Assembly (NCBI RefSeq): GCF_004322395.1
Contig: NZ_SCTW01000010.1
Location: 1 to 43,177 of the forward strand
From: Methylobacter sp.
GTDB lineage: Bacteria > Pseudomonadota > Gammaproteobacteria > Methylococcales > Methylomonadaceae
Direction: 5' to 3'
DNA: 43,177 nt
A program made the translations under genes and the position numbers. Shown piece by piece: positions 16,083-26,194 of this stretch (the first letter of the stretch is position 1; every line of letters starts with the position of its first letter). The notes beneath the pieces are model-generated. The model worked only from the letters and a program-made list of their open reading frames with translations. It did no database searches and was not told the DNA's origin.

Positions 16083-19000
16083 ATGAGCCCTATTGGCAAT
16101 TACATTGAACTTGATCGCCGATTTACGGAATATACACCCACCGAAACTCCTGAGCGATTAGCGGAACGTAGCTACCTTGCCGCTTTTCATGGATTACAGC
16201 AGGGCATTTCCTGGGACGAGTTGTTGCAACACAGGTTGGTAGTGATCTTGGGTGAGCCCGGCAGCGGAAAAACTCAGGAATTACACACCCAACAGCAAAA
16301 ACACCGTTCGACTCATTTTTTTCTACCATTGAATAGACTGGTCGATGAAGATGTGTCCGCCATTCTCGACGATGACGAAACTCGCAGATTCGACCAATGG
16401 AAATCCAAATCCTACGATGCGACATTCTTTCTGGATGCGGTTGACGAATCCAAATTGAAGCAAGACAACGATTTCTTTACAGCCCTTGACCGGGTTAGAA
16501 AAGCTATCGGTCCGTCAATGATACGCGCTCGTTTTGTTATAAGTTCACGGATCAGCGAATGGCGGCCGCAAACCGATCAGCATGGCGTCATTCAACGGCT
16601 TGGCGAGCCGCAAAATTACCGAAAGCCTGATTCGGCAAATGATAGACAAGGCGAAACACCGGAAACTCCACCCATCAAGATCGTAACGTTGCTGCCGTTA
16701 GATGCTGAACAGGTAAAGCGATTTGCCGCAGCCCAAGGTGTCCGCAATCCGCAACTATTCATCAATGCGCTAAACGAGAATAACGCTTTGGCTTTTGCGG
16801 GACGACCACTGGATGTCAGGCATTTGTATGAATATTGGAATGAAAAAGGCCAACTGAGTAATCTGACTGATCTATCGGAATTTATGATTCAGCGCCTTTT
16901 AGCTGAAGTCGAAAACAAGGAAAAGCAAGATCCGCTGACACCAAAAGAAGCCCGTCTCGGCGCAGAACATTTAGCGGCTGCGGTGATATTTTGCCGGAAT
17001 TTGAGAATACGGATAGCCGACGACAGCGGATTGCCCGATAAAACGATGATCTCGCCAGCCGCAGTGTTACCGGAGAACTGGTCAGCCAAACAGCGCAGAG
17101 CATTACTTGATCGCGCCTTGTTCGATGCAGCCAGCCATGGCGCAATTTCATTTCATCATCGCTACCATACGGAATTCCTGGCAGCCTCATGGATAGACTC
17201 TTTGATGGTTAACAACTGTGGGCTAGAAGCATTGGAAGGGCTATTGTTTGCACGCATTGACGGTGAACGCGCATTACGCGCAACTCTTGCGCCTGTTGCG
17301 GCTTGGCTGGCGAAATCCGGCGATGAGCCTTGGAGGTCACGACTACGGCAATGGTTGCTGGAAGCAGCACCGGAAATCCATTTGCGTCACGGTGATCCGG
17401 CATCACTGCCGCTGGACTATCGCCGTCAAGTGTTGAGTGTTTTGATCGAGCGGTACCAAGGGCGTCGTTTGGTTAGGTTAAATGCGGACCGAGCCGCTTT
17501 GGCGCGTTTTGCCAATAAGGAGTTAAAGGACGATATCACTCGCTACCTATTGGACTCGAATATAGGCGAGAGTTTGCGTGCCGATCTGTTATTACTCGTT
17601 TGCGACGGCAAACTATTCGATTGCGTTCCGGCAGCGCTTGAGCTGTTTGCCGAGCCAACTAGTTCGGATAGTTTAAAAACATACGCCGCCATGGTAGTTA
17701 GGGATATTGGCAATACACAACATCGCCGTCAACTGTGGCAATTGTGCATCGGTCAATCGGGTATGTCTAATACGCTGACAGGCTGTTTATGTGATGCTTT
17801 GTTTCCGCAGGCGATTGGGGTTGATGGATTGTTGGAGTTAATACGGAAAAGTCAGCCCATCAAAGAGTACGGAGTTGATCTTTCCTATGGGCTCAGGCCA
17901 TTACTTGAACAGGAACTGAAGGCAGCCGATGCGAAAAACCTGCTGGAAGGGATATTGGCGCTAGTTAAATCACCGCCTCTGCTGGAACATACCAACCTAT
18001 CAGAACACTTTATCTGGCTGACCGACCTGATACCCATTTGTCTCCAGCGCTTGCTTTCCATACCTGAATCGAGCAATGAAGAAATTGATTTGGCGGTAAC
18101 CGCTATTTTGGTACTCGAACAAGCTCACAGTCATGGCAGCACATATCTGTTACGTAAAGAAAAAGAGCATGATGCCAATTTAATAAAACAAGCAATGTCC
18201 TGCAATGTGGCTTTAAGGAGTGGCCTATATTGGCGACGCGTTAGCAAATATAGGGAAAAGCATGGGAAGGAACCGGAGATTTTTAAACTTACCGGTTATC
18301 GCAATGATTCGACTACCATCTCACAGGACGATGTGGCTTGGCTGCTTTCGGAGGCCGGTAACGATTTGTCTTTGCCTGACCGATGCTTAGCATTCGAAAC
18401 CGCAGCATACTTACTTCAGAATAATCAGGATTCGCTCGTGAAATCGGCATGGCAGCTGTTACGGCATGCCGGGAGCAACTTTACCTTATTGAGGATCTGC
18501 CGCCGCAATTTCTGGAACCGGTTACGTGCTCCGGTTATGAGAATATGGCTTTATCAATTCCGGAATAAATTGTTGGAAAAATATTGGTGGGATCATCGTC
18601 TTTACAGGTTGAGTCAATTTAAGTGGAAAATTTACGATAAGGTTTGGTTATGGCGTCATCGTGGCGATTTGCAAAAAGGATTCTATCCAAACACGTTGTG
18701 TCACTTTGCTAGACAGGTCGCAGACAGAGATAGCAGTCAATACAGCGGTTCAGATTGGGAGCGTCTAACGAACGACTGGAGCAAGTCAGTTGTTGCGTCG
18801 GTCAAGCAAGGTTGTACAGTTGTCTGGAAAACTTTCGCTCCACCATATCCACATGAAAAAACAGACAAACATGCTGTAGATGATCGGGTGGTTGCTGGGT
18901 TGGCCGGTTTACAAACGCTTTGGCATGGAGGTTGTTTAGATTTTGCCCAGTTGCCTGCGGACGAAGTTGATCTGGCGATTCGCTACGCATGCAATGAACT

Positions 19001-20393
19001 AAACGGTCTACCCGAATGGTTTCAATTTCTGGTGGAATCACGCCCAGTCGAAGCCGCTAAATCGTTGGGGGTAGCCGTGGATGGCGAGTGGCATCTGCCA
19101 GTGGAGTTGGAGCATGTTAATGATGTAGTCGCCAAACTGGCTAGGCCGGATAATACGGTCGAAGCTGTTACTCAGGTTATTTCGACTTGTTTACGTGCTA
19201 AAGACCCTATTCATCCGAGGATCTTGGAATATGCATTGTCGGCCATTTTGCGACCCGGCTGCGCTGCCGTCGATGAACTCAAAACACTTGCCGAAATTCG
19301 CATCAGGCAGTATTCCTGTGAACAGCCTCAGTGGGTCACTTGGATGAACATATGGTTGCAACTGAATGCCTTAGCAGCGCTAGATTATCTGGAAAACCTG
19401 ATTGAAACACTCTCAGCGAAGAAATCGGATGCATTGATGCTGCGCTTGTGCGCTTCCATGGCTAATGACTATGGTGTGCGTTATGGAGCTGATCAATCGT
19501 CTTCTCTCGAGCCGGCGGCGTTGCTGCGGTTTATTCCGTTGGTGTGCCGGTATATTAGGCCTTCAGAAGATATAGATCGGTTTAATCAGGGAACCTATTC
19601 GCCAGGATTGAGAGATCATGCCCAGGATTTACGATCCGGTTTATGGGAAAGATTAAAAAATCATTCAGGATCGGAAGCTGATATAGTGCTTCGAATCTTA
19701 TTGGACGATCCGGTTGTAGAGAATGAACGCGATTGGATGTTGCATCTTCTAGACAACCGTAAGGGCTTGAGAGCGGATGATACTGCTTGGCAAGCGAGCG
19801 ATATCAGAGTTTTTACGACGCTACATTGCTTCGAACCGAGATCGGATTATCAATTATTCGGAAGAATTAACCGCTTGCTCAACGACATCAAGGATCATAT
19901 CGAACGTTCTGATAATGCTGCCAACCGGCTACAGCTTAGAGATGGCGATTTAGAAAAGGATCTTCGCGGATTTATTACACAGGAATTGCGCGAACGCTCT
20001 CGGAATTGGTTTGTCGTAACCCAAGAGAACGAAGTAGATTTGGAGCAACGACCTGATATTACAATTGATCGACCAGAGCTCAACTCTGTACCCATCGAGG
20101 TTAAACTTGCCAACCTCAAGCACTGGAGTTTGGATAAGCTCTTGGAGCGTCTTGAAAATCAATTGGTGGGTCAATATCTGAGGCCGTCAACTATTCGACA
20201 TGGCATTTACGTACTCGGCAATACTGATCCCAAACGTAGCTGGAAAGATCCTGTAACAAATGAAAAGTTGAACTTCGAACAGTTAGTTCTGCGTATTCAG
20301 GCTCGTGCAGTCGAATTACAAGCTGAATTGCGAGAAGGCGTCGATGGGGTAGAAGTTATCGGTATCGATTTTTCTGATCCGCGAGAAAGATAA
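16083..20393 (+). CDS. Large STAND (NACHT-like) NTPase with C-terminal PD-(D/E)xK-like nuclease motif
   Basis: A 1436-residue protein. The N-terminal NTPase has Walker A GEPGSGKT (57-64), Walker B FFLDAVDE (115-122) and a sensor FVISSR (151-156), the set seen in NACHT/STAND proteins. The winged-helix signature FHHRYHTEFLAASWI follows near residue 360. The middle (about 400-1280) is long, helical and repeat-like without a named domain and is a candidate sensor. The last 140 residues contain D1325 and E1339-V-K1341 (PDITID, then VPIEVK) followed by a Gln-rich helix (LENQLVGQY), the pattern of PD-(D/E)xK nucleases. STAND NTPases with nuclease effectors are known antiphage proteins (Avs), but there the effector is usually N-terminal. 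It sits alone between toxin-antitoxin remnants and tRNA-Thr, a common site for defence genes. The frame is uninterrupted. The defence role is inference. Confidence 0.72.
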   Translation: MSPIGNYIELDRRFTEYTPTETPERLAERSYLAAFHGLQQGISWDELLQHRLVVILGEPGSGKTQELHTQQQKHRSTHFFLPLNRLVDEDVSAILDDDETRRFDQWKSKSYDATFFLDAVDESKLKQDNDFFTALDRVRKAIGPSMIRARFVISSRISEWRPQTDQHGVIQRLGEPQNYRKPDSANDRQGETPETPPIKIVTLLPLDAEQVKRFAAAQGVRNPQLFINALNENNALAFAGRPLDVRHLYEYWNEKGQLSNLTDLSEFMIQRLLAEVENKEKQDPLTPKEARLGAEHLAAAVIFCRNLRIRIADDSGLPDKTMISPAAVLPENWSAKQRRALLDRALFDAASHGAISFHHRYHTEFLAASWIDSLMVNNCGLEALEGLLFARIDGERALRATLAPVAAWLAKSGDEPWRSRLRQWLLEAAPEIHLRHGDPASLPLDYRRQVLSVLIERYQGRRLVRLNADRAALARFANKELKDDITRYLLDSNIGESLRADLLLLVCDGKLFDCVPAALELFAEPTSSDSLKTYAAMVVRDIGNTQHRRQLWQLCIGQSGMSNTLTGCLCDALFPQAIGVDGLLELIRKSQPIKEYGVDLSYGLRPLLEQELKAADAKNLLEGILALVKSPPLLEHTNLSEHFIWLTDLIPICLQRLLSIPESSNEEIDLAVTAILVLEQAHSHGSTYLLRKEKEHDANLIKQAMSCNVALRSGLYWRRVSKYREKHGKEPEIFKLTGYRNDSTTISQDDVAWLLSEAGNDLSLPDRCLAFETAAYLLQNNQDSLVKSAWQLLRHAGSNFTLLRICRRNFWNRLRAPVMRIWLYQFRNKLLEKYWWDHRLYRLSQFKWKIYDKVWLWRHRGDLQKGFYPNTLCHFARQVADRDSSQYSGSDWERLTNDWSKSVVASVKQGCTVVWKTFAPPYPHEKTDKHAVDDRVVAGLAGLQTLWHGGCLDFAQLPADEVDLAIRYACNELNGLPEWFQFLVESRPVEAAKSLGVAVDGEWHLPVELEHVNDVVAKLARPDNTVEAVTQVISTCLRAKDPIHPRILEYALSAILRPGCAAVDELKTLAEIRIRQYSCEQPQWVTWMNIWLQLNALAALDYLENLIETLSAKKSDALMLRLCASMANDYGVRYGADQSSSLEPAALLRFIPLVCRYIRPSEDIDRFNQGTYSPGLRDHAQDLRSGLWERLKNHSGSEADIVLRILLDDPVVENERDWMLHLLDNRKGLRADDTAWQASDIRVFTTLHCFEPRSDYQLFGRINRLLNDIKDHIERSDNAANRLQLRDGDLEKDLRGFITQELRERSRNWFVVTQENEVDLEQRPDITIDRPELNSVPIEVKLANLKHWSLDKLLERLENQLVGQYLRPSTIRHGIYVLGNTDPKRSWKDPVTNEKLNFEQLVLRIQARAVELQAELREGVDGVEVIGIDFSDPRER

Positions 20394-20429
20394 TGGCACT
20401 TACACCTAAATACACATCCTTCTGGGCAT

Positions 20430-20463
20430 AAAAAAGGCCTAGGTGGTTTCCACCTAGGCCTTT
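20430..20463 (-). terminator. Intrinsic terminator of tRNA-Thr
   Basis: On the minus strand, a 14-base stem (AAAGGCCTAGGTGG and its complement) with a three-base loop is followed by six T residues. It begins 7 bases after the encoded CCA end of the tRNA. It may also slow plus-strand transcripts from the STAND gene, since the stem is symmetrical, but the T tail favours the minus strand. Confidence 0.9.
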
Positions 20464-20469
20464 GATATA

Positions 20470-20545
20470 TGGAGCTGGCGATGGGAATCGAACCCGCGAC
20501 CGGCTGATTACAAATCAGCTGCTCTACCGACTGAGCTACACCAGC
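20470..20545 (-). tRNA. tRNA-Thr(UGU)
   Basis: The reverse complement folds as a 76-base tRNA: GCTGGTG...CGCCAGC acceptor stem, D arm AGCTCAGTCGGTAGAGC, anticodon stem-loop GCTGA-TTTGTAA-TCAGC and T arm GCGGG-TTCGATT-CCCAT. The 3' CCA is encoded. The anticodon TGT reads ACA (Thr), encoded by plus-strand bases 20510-20512. tRNA 3' ends are preferred attachment sites of P4-like integrases, which fits the integrase remnant 5 kb away. Confidence 0.97.
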
Positions 20546-20582
20546 GAAGAAGCGCGTATTATACACAACAAATTTTTCTTGG

Positions 20583-22772
20583 CTAGTACTTTTTGGGCTT
20601 TCTTTTTGCTTTGTTTTTGTTGGCCGGATGGGGCTTGCTTTTCTCAGAACGGTTGTTGTCCAGTCCGGTGTGCTTGGTTTTAAAGCGTTGAATTTTTTCA
20701 GGCGTTTCAATCGTGCCTTTGGGCTGAAAGCTCGGAATCAAATGCTGCTTGCCGTTGCCGATCAAATCGCTGCGGCCCATATCTTTTAAGGCTTCGCGTA
20801 ATAGCGGCCAGTTTTTGGGGTCGTGATAGCGCAGGAAGGCTTTATGCAGGCGGCGCTGCTTGACGCTTTTGGGTATCGGGATGTCGGCGACGGTGCGGCT
20901 GACTTTATGCAGAGTGTCTTTGCCGGAGTGGTACATCGCGGTGGCAATTGACATTGGCGAAGGCAGGAAGGCCTGCACTTGATCGGCCCTGAAACCGTTG
21001 CGCTTTAACCATAATGCCAGGCTGAGCATGTCTTTGTCGGTCGTGCCGGGATGCGCGGCGATAAAGTACGGGATCAGGTATTGCTCTTTGCCGGCTTCCT
21101 TGGAAAACTTGTCGAACATGCTTTTAAACCGGTCATAAGTACCCATGCCCGGTTTCATCATTTTGGATAACACGCTTTGTTCGGTATGTTCGGGGGCGAT
21201 TTTAAGGTAGCCGCCGACGTGATGGGTAACCAGTTCCTTGACGTATTCCGGCGATTCCACGGCCAAGTCGTAACGTAAGCCGGACGCGATGAATATTTTT
21301 TTGATGCCGGGCAAAGCGCGGGCTCTACGGTAGAGTTTAATCAGCGGGGTATGGTCGGTGTTCAGGTTGGGACAAATGCCGGGATAAACGCAGGACGGCT
21401 TGCGGCAGGCGGCCTCGATTTTCGGGTCTTTGCAGGCCAGCCGGTACATGTTGGCGGTCGGGCCGCCCAGGTCGGAAATATGGCCGGTAAAAGCGGGCGA
21501 GGTGTCGCGGATGGCTTCGATTTCTTTGATGATTGAATCTTCCGAACGGCTTTGGATAATCCGTCCTTCATGTTCGGTGATCGAGCAGAAGGTGCAGCCG
21601 CCGAAGCAGCCGCGCATGATGTTAACCGAATGCTGGATCATTTCAAAGGCGGGTACGTTGGCGTTGCCGTATTCGTTATGCGGTACGCGGGAGTAGGGCA
21701 GGTCGAACACGCCGTCCATTTCTTTGGTGGTCAGCGGAATCGGAGGCGGGTTAATCCAGACTTGCCGAGTTCCATGCAGTTGAATCAACGGGCGCGCGTT
21801 GCCGGGACTGGTCTCGCCGTGCATGACTCGCGAGGCATGGGCGTATAGTATCGGGTCGTCTTTTACGTCTTCATAGGCAGGCAGACGGATCACGGTTTTT
21901 GCTCTTTGATCTTTGATCAGTTGCCTGTGCGTTCCCAAGCTGGAGCTTGGGAACGAGATCACTTTTTCGCCGGTATTATCGGCAGGTTTTTTATCGCAAG
22001 CCGGCGCTTCTTGATAAGGGTTTTGCGGCGGTATAACCGCTCCCGGATGATCAATATCGGTGGAGTCTTTAACCGCAAAGCCTTCCGGTATTTGTTTGAC
22101 AAAGTGCACGGTGCCGCGAATACCTTTCAGATCCGATATAGCTTCGCCGCTCGCCAAGCGATGGGCGATTTCGACAATCTGGCGCTCGGCATTGCCGTAA
22201 ACCAGCAGGTCGGCTTTGGAATCCAGTAGTACCGATTTCCTGACCTTATCCGACCAGTAATCATAATGCGCAATGCGCCGTAAACTGGCTTCGATGCCGC
22301 CAATAATAATCGGTACATCTTTATAAGCTTCGCGGCAGCGGTGCGAGTAGACATTGACGGCACGGTCAGGGCGTTTGCCGGCCGCGCCGTTCGGGGTGTA
22401 GGCATCGTTGGAGCGGATTTTTTTATCCGAAGTGTAACGATTGACCATAGAATCCATATTGCCGCCGGTCACGCCGAAAAACAGGTTCGGACGACCGAGT
22501 TTCATGAAATCCGTGGCGCTGGTCCAGTCGGGCTGGGAGATGATGCCGACCCTGAATCCTTGCGCTTCAAGCAGTCTTCCAATCAGCGCCATGCCGAAGC
22601 TCGGGTGGTCGATATAGGCATCTCCGGTTACCAGAATTACATCGCAGGCATCCCAGCCGAGTTCGTCCATTTCAGCTTTGCTCATCGGCAAAACAGGGGC
22701 AATGCCAAAGCGGTGCGCCCAGTATAAGCGGTAGCTGAAAAGGTTGGGTTCAGTTTGTAAGGCGGTAGACAT
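20583..22772 (-). CDS. ygiQ: YgiQ-family radical SAM protein
   Basis: A 729-residue UPF0313/YgiQ protein. The radical-SAM cluster motif is CFGGCTFC, with Cys389, Cys393 and Cys396. The N-terminal part ([16 protein letters not shown], then [20 protein letters not shown]) is the family-specific domain, and the C-terminal part ends in a basic low-complexity tail. The biochemical role of the family is unsettled. Residues 273-282 ([10 protein letters not shown]) are encoded by a copy of the GTTCCCAAGCT palindrome at 21931-21954, in a stretch that looks like a linker. The start overlaps the stop of the upstream spermidine-synthase-like gene by one base (TAATG), so the two form an operon. Confidence 0.92.
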   Translation of the reverse strand: MSTALQTEPNLFSYRLYWAHRFGIAPVLPMSKAEMDELGWDACDVILVTGDAYIDHPSFGMALIGRLLEAQGFRVGIISQPDWTSATDFMKLGRPNLFFGVTGGNMDSMVNRYTSDKKIRSNDAYTPNGAAGKRPDRAVNVYSHRCREAYKDVPIIIGGIEASLRRIAHYDYWSDKVRKSVLLDSKADLLVYGNAERQIVEIAHRLASGEAISDLKGIRGTVHFVKQIPEGFAVKDSTDIDHPGAVIPPQNPYQEAPACDKKPADNTGEKVISFPSSSLGTHRQLIKDQRAKTVIRLPAYEDVKDDPILYAHASRVMHGETSPGNARPLIQLHGTRQVWINPPPIPLTTKEMDGVFDLPYSRVPHNEYGNANVPAFEMIQHSVNIMRGCFGGCTFCSITEHEGRIIQSRSEDSIIKEIEAIRDTSPAFTGHISDLGGPTANMYRLACKDPKIEAACRKPSCVYPGICPNLNTDHTPLIKLYRRARALPGIKKIFIASGLRYDLAVESPEYVKELVTHHVGGYLKIAPEHTEQSVLSKMMKPGMGTYDRFKSMFDKFSKEAGKEQYLIPYFIAAHPGTTDKDMLSLALWLKRNGFRADQVQAFLPSPMSIATAMYHSGKDTLHKVSRTVADIPIPKSVKQRRLHKAFLRYHDPKNWPLLREALKDMGRSDLIGNGKQHLIPSFQPKGTIETPEKIQRFKTKHTGLDNNRSEKSKPHPANKNKAKRKPKKY
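21931..21954. repeat. Palindromic repeat inside ygiQ
   Basis: GTTCCCAAGCT-GG-AGCTTGGGAAC has perfect 11-base arms. The same core is present at 7502-7523 outside any gene. Within ygiQ it is in frame and adds about eight residues without a stop codon. Confidence 0.85.
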
Positions 22773-23581
22773 TATTTCTGTATCGAGTTGTTGATGACGC
22801 TGGAATTGTGTTTGGCTATATCTTTTAAATAAGAGATAAATTCGATCTGGTAGAGCTGTTCAAGAATGATAGCCCTGGTTCTCAAATCTTTCATGGAATG
22901 GATCGGGGCATTCTCATTAAAAGCTAGGCCGATAATATTGCCCCGGCCCTTGACCGGAAGAAACAAAATTCTCCAATCGAAAGTGCGGCCCAGCCACAGA
23001 GCGACTTGTTTGAATAGAGAGTTGCCGGTACCGCCCCAAAGATTGATGATTAACATGCCGTCTTTTTTTAATAGCATTTTGCAGGCGTCGAAAAATGCAT
23101 GATTAGAAATAGATGGCGCCATGCCTTCATGATCGAACGCATCGATAAACATTAGACTGTATTGTTCGCTTTGGCTTTCTGTTCGTTGGCGTACATATTT
23201 TGCGCCGTCATCGACAATAACTTTAAGGCGCGGGTCTAGGGGTAGGCCGAAATGACTGCGTGCAATTTTAACTACGCTTTCCCTGTATTCAATGACTTTT
23301 AAGCGGCAGTCCGGGAAATGATGCAGTAGATGCTTAGTTAATGAACCGCCGCCCAAGCCGATGATTAATGCCTCGTCATCAAGCGTGGGTTTGAATAACA
23401 TCCAGCTGGTCATGGCCCGCACATAATTCAGGTACAGTTTGTCCGGCTCGGCCAGCAGCATGCTGCTTTGCCGGGGGAATGAGCCAAAGTGCAGCGATCT
23501 TACGCCATCGCACTCGACGACTTCCAAAATGCCGTCATCATCGTGGCTTTCGTGGATAATCCTGCCTTCATATCTATACAT
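22772..23581 (-). CDS. Spermidine synthase-like SAM-fold protein
   Basis: A 269-residue protein with the polyamine synthase/methyltransferase fold. Visible are an N-terminal beta domain ([15 protein letters not shown]), the nucleotide-binding loop [15 protein letters not shown], an acidic strand end ([15 protein letters not shown]), [10 protein letters not shown] and [12 protein letters not shown]. Canonical spermidine synthases have a longer N-terminus and a GGGDGG-type loop; here it is GLGGGS, so the substrate may differ. It precedes ygiQ and overlaps it by one base. Its ATG lies at 23581 after a repeat-rich gap. I call it spermidine synthase-like, without a claim for true aminopropyl transfer. 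Confidence 0.8.
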   Translation of the reverse strand: MYRYEGRIIHESHDDDGILEVVECDGVRSLHFGSFPRQSSMLLAEPDKLYLNYVRAMTSWMLFKPTLDDEALIIGLGGGSLTKHLLHHFPDCRLKVIEYRESVVKIARSHFGLPLDPRLKVIVDDGAKYVRQRTESQSEQYSLMFIDAFDHEGMAPSISNHAFFDACKMLLKKDGMLIINLWGGTGNSLFKQVALWLGRTFDWRILFLPVKGRGNIIGLAFNENAPIHSMKDLRTRAIILEQLYQIEFISYLKDIAKHNSSVINNSIQK

Positions 23582-23790
23582 AAACGCGGTAGGTTGTTAA
23601 AAGAGTGGCTAAATATTATATAGGAGATAAGGGTTAGCTGGTGTGCCGATCGGCTCTTGCTGACGATTCAGCGAGCGGCGGGAGGTAAACACAATTGCCG
23701 GGGACAGGAAGCTTACCTTGGTATACTTCGTGTCCATGCCGGAGTACAAGGCTTGCCTTGTACAATAAACCGTTCAACCTGAAAATAGCA

Positions 23791-23930
23791 GTTGAGCCAC
23801 GAATGGACACGGATTTACACAGGTGAACAATGAGTTACATGAGTTCTTTGCGGCACCCGTTGGGTGAACCGCTAGTCTTGCATAACTCAATGTATTATCG
23901 GCGTTTATTTGTGTAAATCTGTGGCTAACT
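23791..23930. repeat. ~140-bp imperfect inverted-repeat element
   Basis: The left end (AGTTGAGCCAC, then GGATTTACACA) pairs with the right end (TGTGTAAATC, then GTGGCTAACT) apart from a bulge of about 10 bases. Inner segments (ATGAGTTACATGAG and GCATAACTCAATG) are also partly complementary. It looks like a miniature non-coding mobile element or a long extragenic palindrome. No target duplication was confirmed. Confidence 0.5.
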
Positions 23931-24065
23931 GATTTTTCTAGGTTCAAAGCTAGCTTTGAACTCCGAATAGACTGTCACTCACAGAGGTCAGAATGAGAAT
24001 GGAATAGGTCCGAACAACTCCTTATCACTGCGTGTAACGAGCCGAATTTTTGGGTCTGTCAAAGA

Positions 24066-24100
24066 AAAATAGATAGGGGCTCAATATATTGAGCCCCTAT
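24066..24100 (-). terminator. Intrinsic terminator of fhs
   Basis: A 28-base perfect palindrome (14-base arms, ATAGGGGCTCAATA) lies 4 bases after the fhs stop codon on the minus strand. It is followed by a T-rich run (CTATTTTTC), as expected for a rho-independent terminator of fhs. Confidence 0.85.
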
Positions 24101-24104
24101 GCGC

Positions 24105-25778
24105 TTAGAATAAGCCGGTGATTTTACCGTTATTATCAATATCAATTCTTTCCGCAGCAGGCACTTTAGGTAAGCCTGGCATCGTCATCATGTCTCCGGC
24201 AATCGCTACAATAAAACCAGCGCCGTTTGCCAGACGAACATCCCTTATTTCAATGACATGCCCGGAAGGCGCGCCTTTGGAATTGGGGTTGGTTGAAAAC
24301 GACATTTGGGTTTTTGCCATACAAATAGGGAACTTGCCGTAATCTGCATTCCATGCAGACAACTGCGCTTTCACTTTGGGACTGGCAGTGACGTTTGCTG
24401 CTCCATATAGCTTGGTGGCAATGGCTTCGATTTTTTCCCAGAGGCTTAAGTTTTCATCGTAAACGAATTTAAATCCCGGCTCGCGATGATCAACAATATC
24501 GCTGACTACCTCGGCCAGTTCCTCAGCACCCGCGCCGCCTTCCGCCCAATGCTTGGAGACTACGCACTTTGCGCCCAGGGCTGCGCATTTTTGTTGTAGC
24601 AAGGCGATTTCCGCATCGGTATCGAATGTGAAATGATTAACGCACACTACACAAGGTAGGCCGTAATGTTGGGTAATGTTGTGGTAATGACGCTCAAGAT
24701 TTGCAAAGCCTTGCTCCAAGGCAGTCAGATTCTCCTGGTTCAATTCTTCTTTAATCACGCCGCCGTGGAATTTAAGCGCTCTTACGGTAGCGACCAACAC
24801 TATGGCAGACGGTTTGAGTCCGGCCATGCGGCATTTAATATCTATAAATTTTTCAGCGCCCAAATCGGCCCCGAAACCCGCTTCGGTTACTACATAATCA
24901 GCCAGTTTCAACGCAGTTTTGGTGGCGGTTACGGTGTTGCAGCCGTGAGCGATATTGGCAAACGGTCCGCCGTGAATAATCGCGATGTTGTTTTCCAATG
25001 TTTGCACCAGATTGGGTTTTATCGCGTCTTTTAGCAAGGCCGCCATCGAGCCTTGAGCGTTCAGATCGCTGGCGTAAACCGGCGTTACTTTGTCGGATTT
25101 GTAGCCTATCACGATGCGGCCCAGCCGTTCTTTAAGGTCGCCCCGGCTGGTCGCCAGGCATAAAATCGCCATGACTTCGGAGGCGACCACGATGTCGTAA
25201 CCGTCTTCACGCATATAGCCGTTGGCCGGGCCGCCCATGCCGACCACGATGTGACGCAGGGCGCGATCGTTCATATCGACAACGCGTTTCCATTGGATAC
25301 GTCGTGGGTCGATGTCCAACTCGTTGCCGTGATTGATATGGTTGTCGATCAACGCCGACAGCAGGTTATGCGCCACGCCGATCGCGTGAAAGTCGCCGGT
25401 AAAATGCAGGTTGATGTCTTCCATCGGCACCACTTGCGAGTAACCGCCGCCCGCCGCGCCGCCTTTTACCCCAAAGCACGGGCCTAATGACGGTTCGCGC
25501 AGGCACATCATGGTTTTTTTGCCGATGCGGTTCATCGCATCGCCGAGGCCCACCGTAGTCGTGGTCTTGCCCTCACCGGCCGGGGTAGGGCTGATCGCGG
25601 TAACCAGAATCAGTTTGCCGTCTTGTTTATCGGACAGGCTGTTGACGTATTCCAGAGATAGTTTAGCTTTATAATGACCGATAGGGTCAAGGTGTTCAGC
25701 ATCAATGCCGAATTGTTCTTTAGTCAGACCTATAATGGGCTTCATACTGGCTTTTTGTGCGATTTCTATATCGGACAT
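24105..25778 (-). CDS. fhs: Formate--tetrahydrofolate ligase
   Basis: ATP-dependent ligase that joins formate and tetrahydrofolate to 10-formyl-THF, the entry of one-carbon units into the folate pool and the serine cycle. The 557-residue length is normal. The ATP-binding loop TPAGEGKT is at 65-72, followed by [16 protein letters not shown] and [20 protein letters not shown], all family signatures. The C-terminus keeps the [20 protein letters not shown] block. It has its own terminator and is separated from glyA-gck-mtdA by the PEP-CTERM gene on the other strand, so it is a separate transcription unit with the same metabolic theme. No other function is likely. Confidence 0.98.
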   Translation of the reverse strand: MSDIEIAQKASMKPIIGLTKEQFGIDAEHLDPIGHYKAKLSLEYVNSLSDKQDGKLILVTAISPTPAGEGKTTTTVGLGDAMNRIGKKTMMCLREPSLGPCFGVKGGAAGGGYSQVVPMEDINLHFTGDFHAIGVAHNLLSALIDNHINHGNELDIDPRRIQWKRVVDMNDRALRHIVVGMGGPANGYMREDGYDIVVASEVMAILCLATSRGDLKERLGRIVIGYKSDKVTPVYASDLNAQGSMAALLKDAIKPNLVQTLENNIAIIHGGPFANIAHGCNTVTATKTALKLADYVVTEAGFGADLGAEKFIDIKCRMAGLKPSAIVLVATVRALKFHGGVIKEELNQENLTALEQGFANLERHYHNITQHYGLPCVVCVNHFTFDTDAEIALLQQKCAALGAKCVVSKHWAEGGAGAEELAEVVSDIVDHREPGFKFVYDENLSLWEKIEAIATKLYGAANVTASPKVKAQLSAWNADYGKFPICMAKTQMSFSTNPNSKGAPSGHVIEIRDVRLANGAGFIVAIAGDMMTMPGLPKVPAAERIDIDNNGKITGLF

Positions 25779-26194
25779 TAATGTTTCCTAACTTGTAATA
25801 TGGATATTTCTAGCAGATTAAACTTTTAAAAAACAGTTTCTTAGCACTAAATTTTTGGCTTTTTTCAGCGCGCATTCAACCTCTTCCTCAGTCAAGAGGA
25901 GGGTGTGCTATTGCTATTTTTATAGTCATGGGGTTACTTCTAGTTTCAGGGTATCTATTTGGATACCGTTTTTTAAACCATTGCCGGTAAGCAATGGTCT
26001 AATGATTTCTAAAGTTTATAAAGGGATCTCAAAAATCTCTTTTTTATTCATCTCCCTCCAGAAGAGAAAGTTATCTTTTCTAACTGAGCGGTATTGTAGT
26101 AGGGAATGAGGGTTATATCGAGTCTATTTCATGTTTCATTGCCCATTAAAATAATTGACATCGAAATGTCATTTAGGTGCTGTAGACTCCGATT
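25779..26194. other. Divergent intergenic region of fhs and the PEP-CTERM gene
   Basis: AT-rich region of about 400 bases between divergent genes, expected to hold the fhs promoter at its left side and the promoter of the riboswitch-led transcript at its right side. An 84-codon plus-strand open frame (25855-26109) has no family features and is not supported. A CTCTTC...GAGGAG hairpin-like stretch lies near 25880-25900. Confidence 0.4.

Larger units (their letters stand above)
23582..24104. other. Palindrome-rich gap between two minus-strand genes
   Basis: About 520 bases with no supported gene. It holds the perfect palindromes GTACAAGGC-TT-GCCTTGTAC (23744-23763) and GTTCAAAGCTAGCTTTGAAC (23942-23961), a larger inverted repeat at 23791-23930 and the fhs terminator (separate entries). 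The promoter for the spermidine synthase-like gene should lie near 23600-23650. Confidence 0.5.

Noticed and set aside
25855-26109. 84-codon open frame upstream of the riboswitch
   Set aside because: It lies in AT-rich promoter DNA between divergent genes and has no ribosome site or family features.
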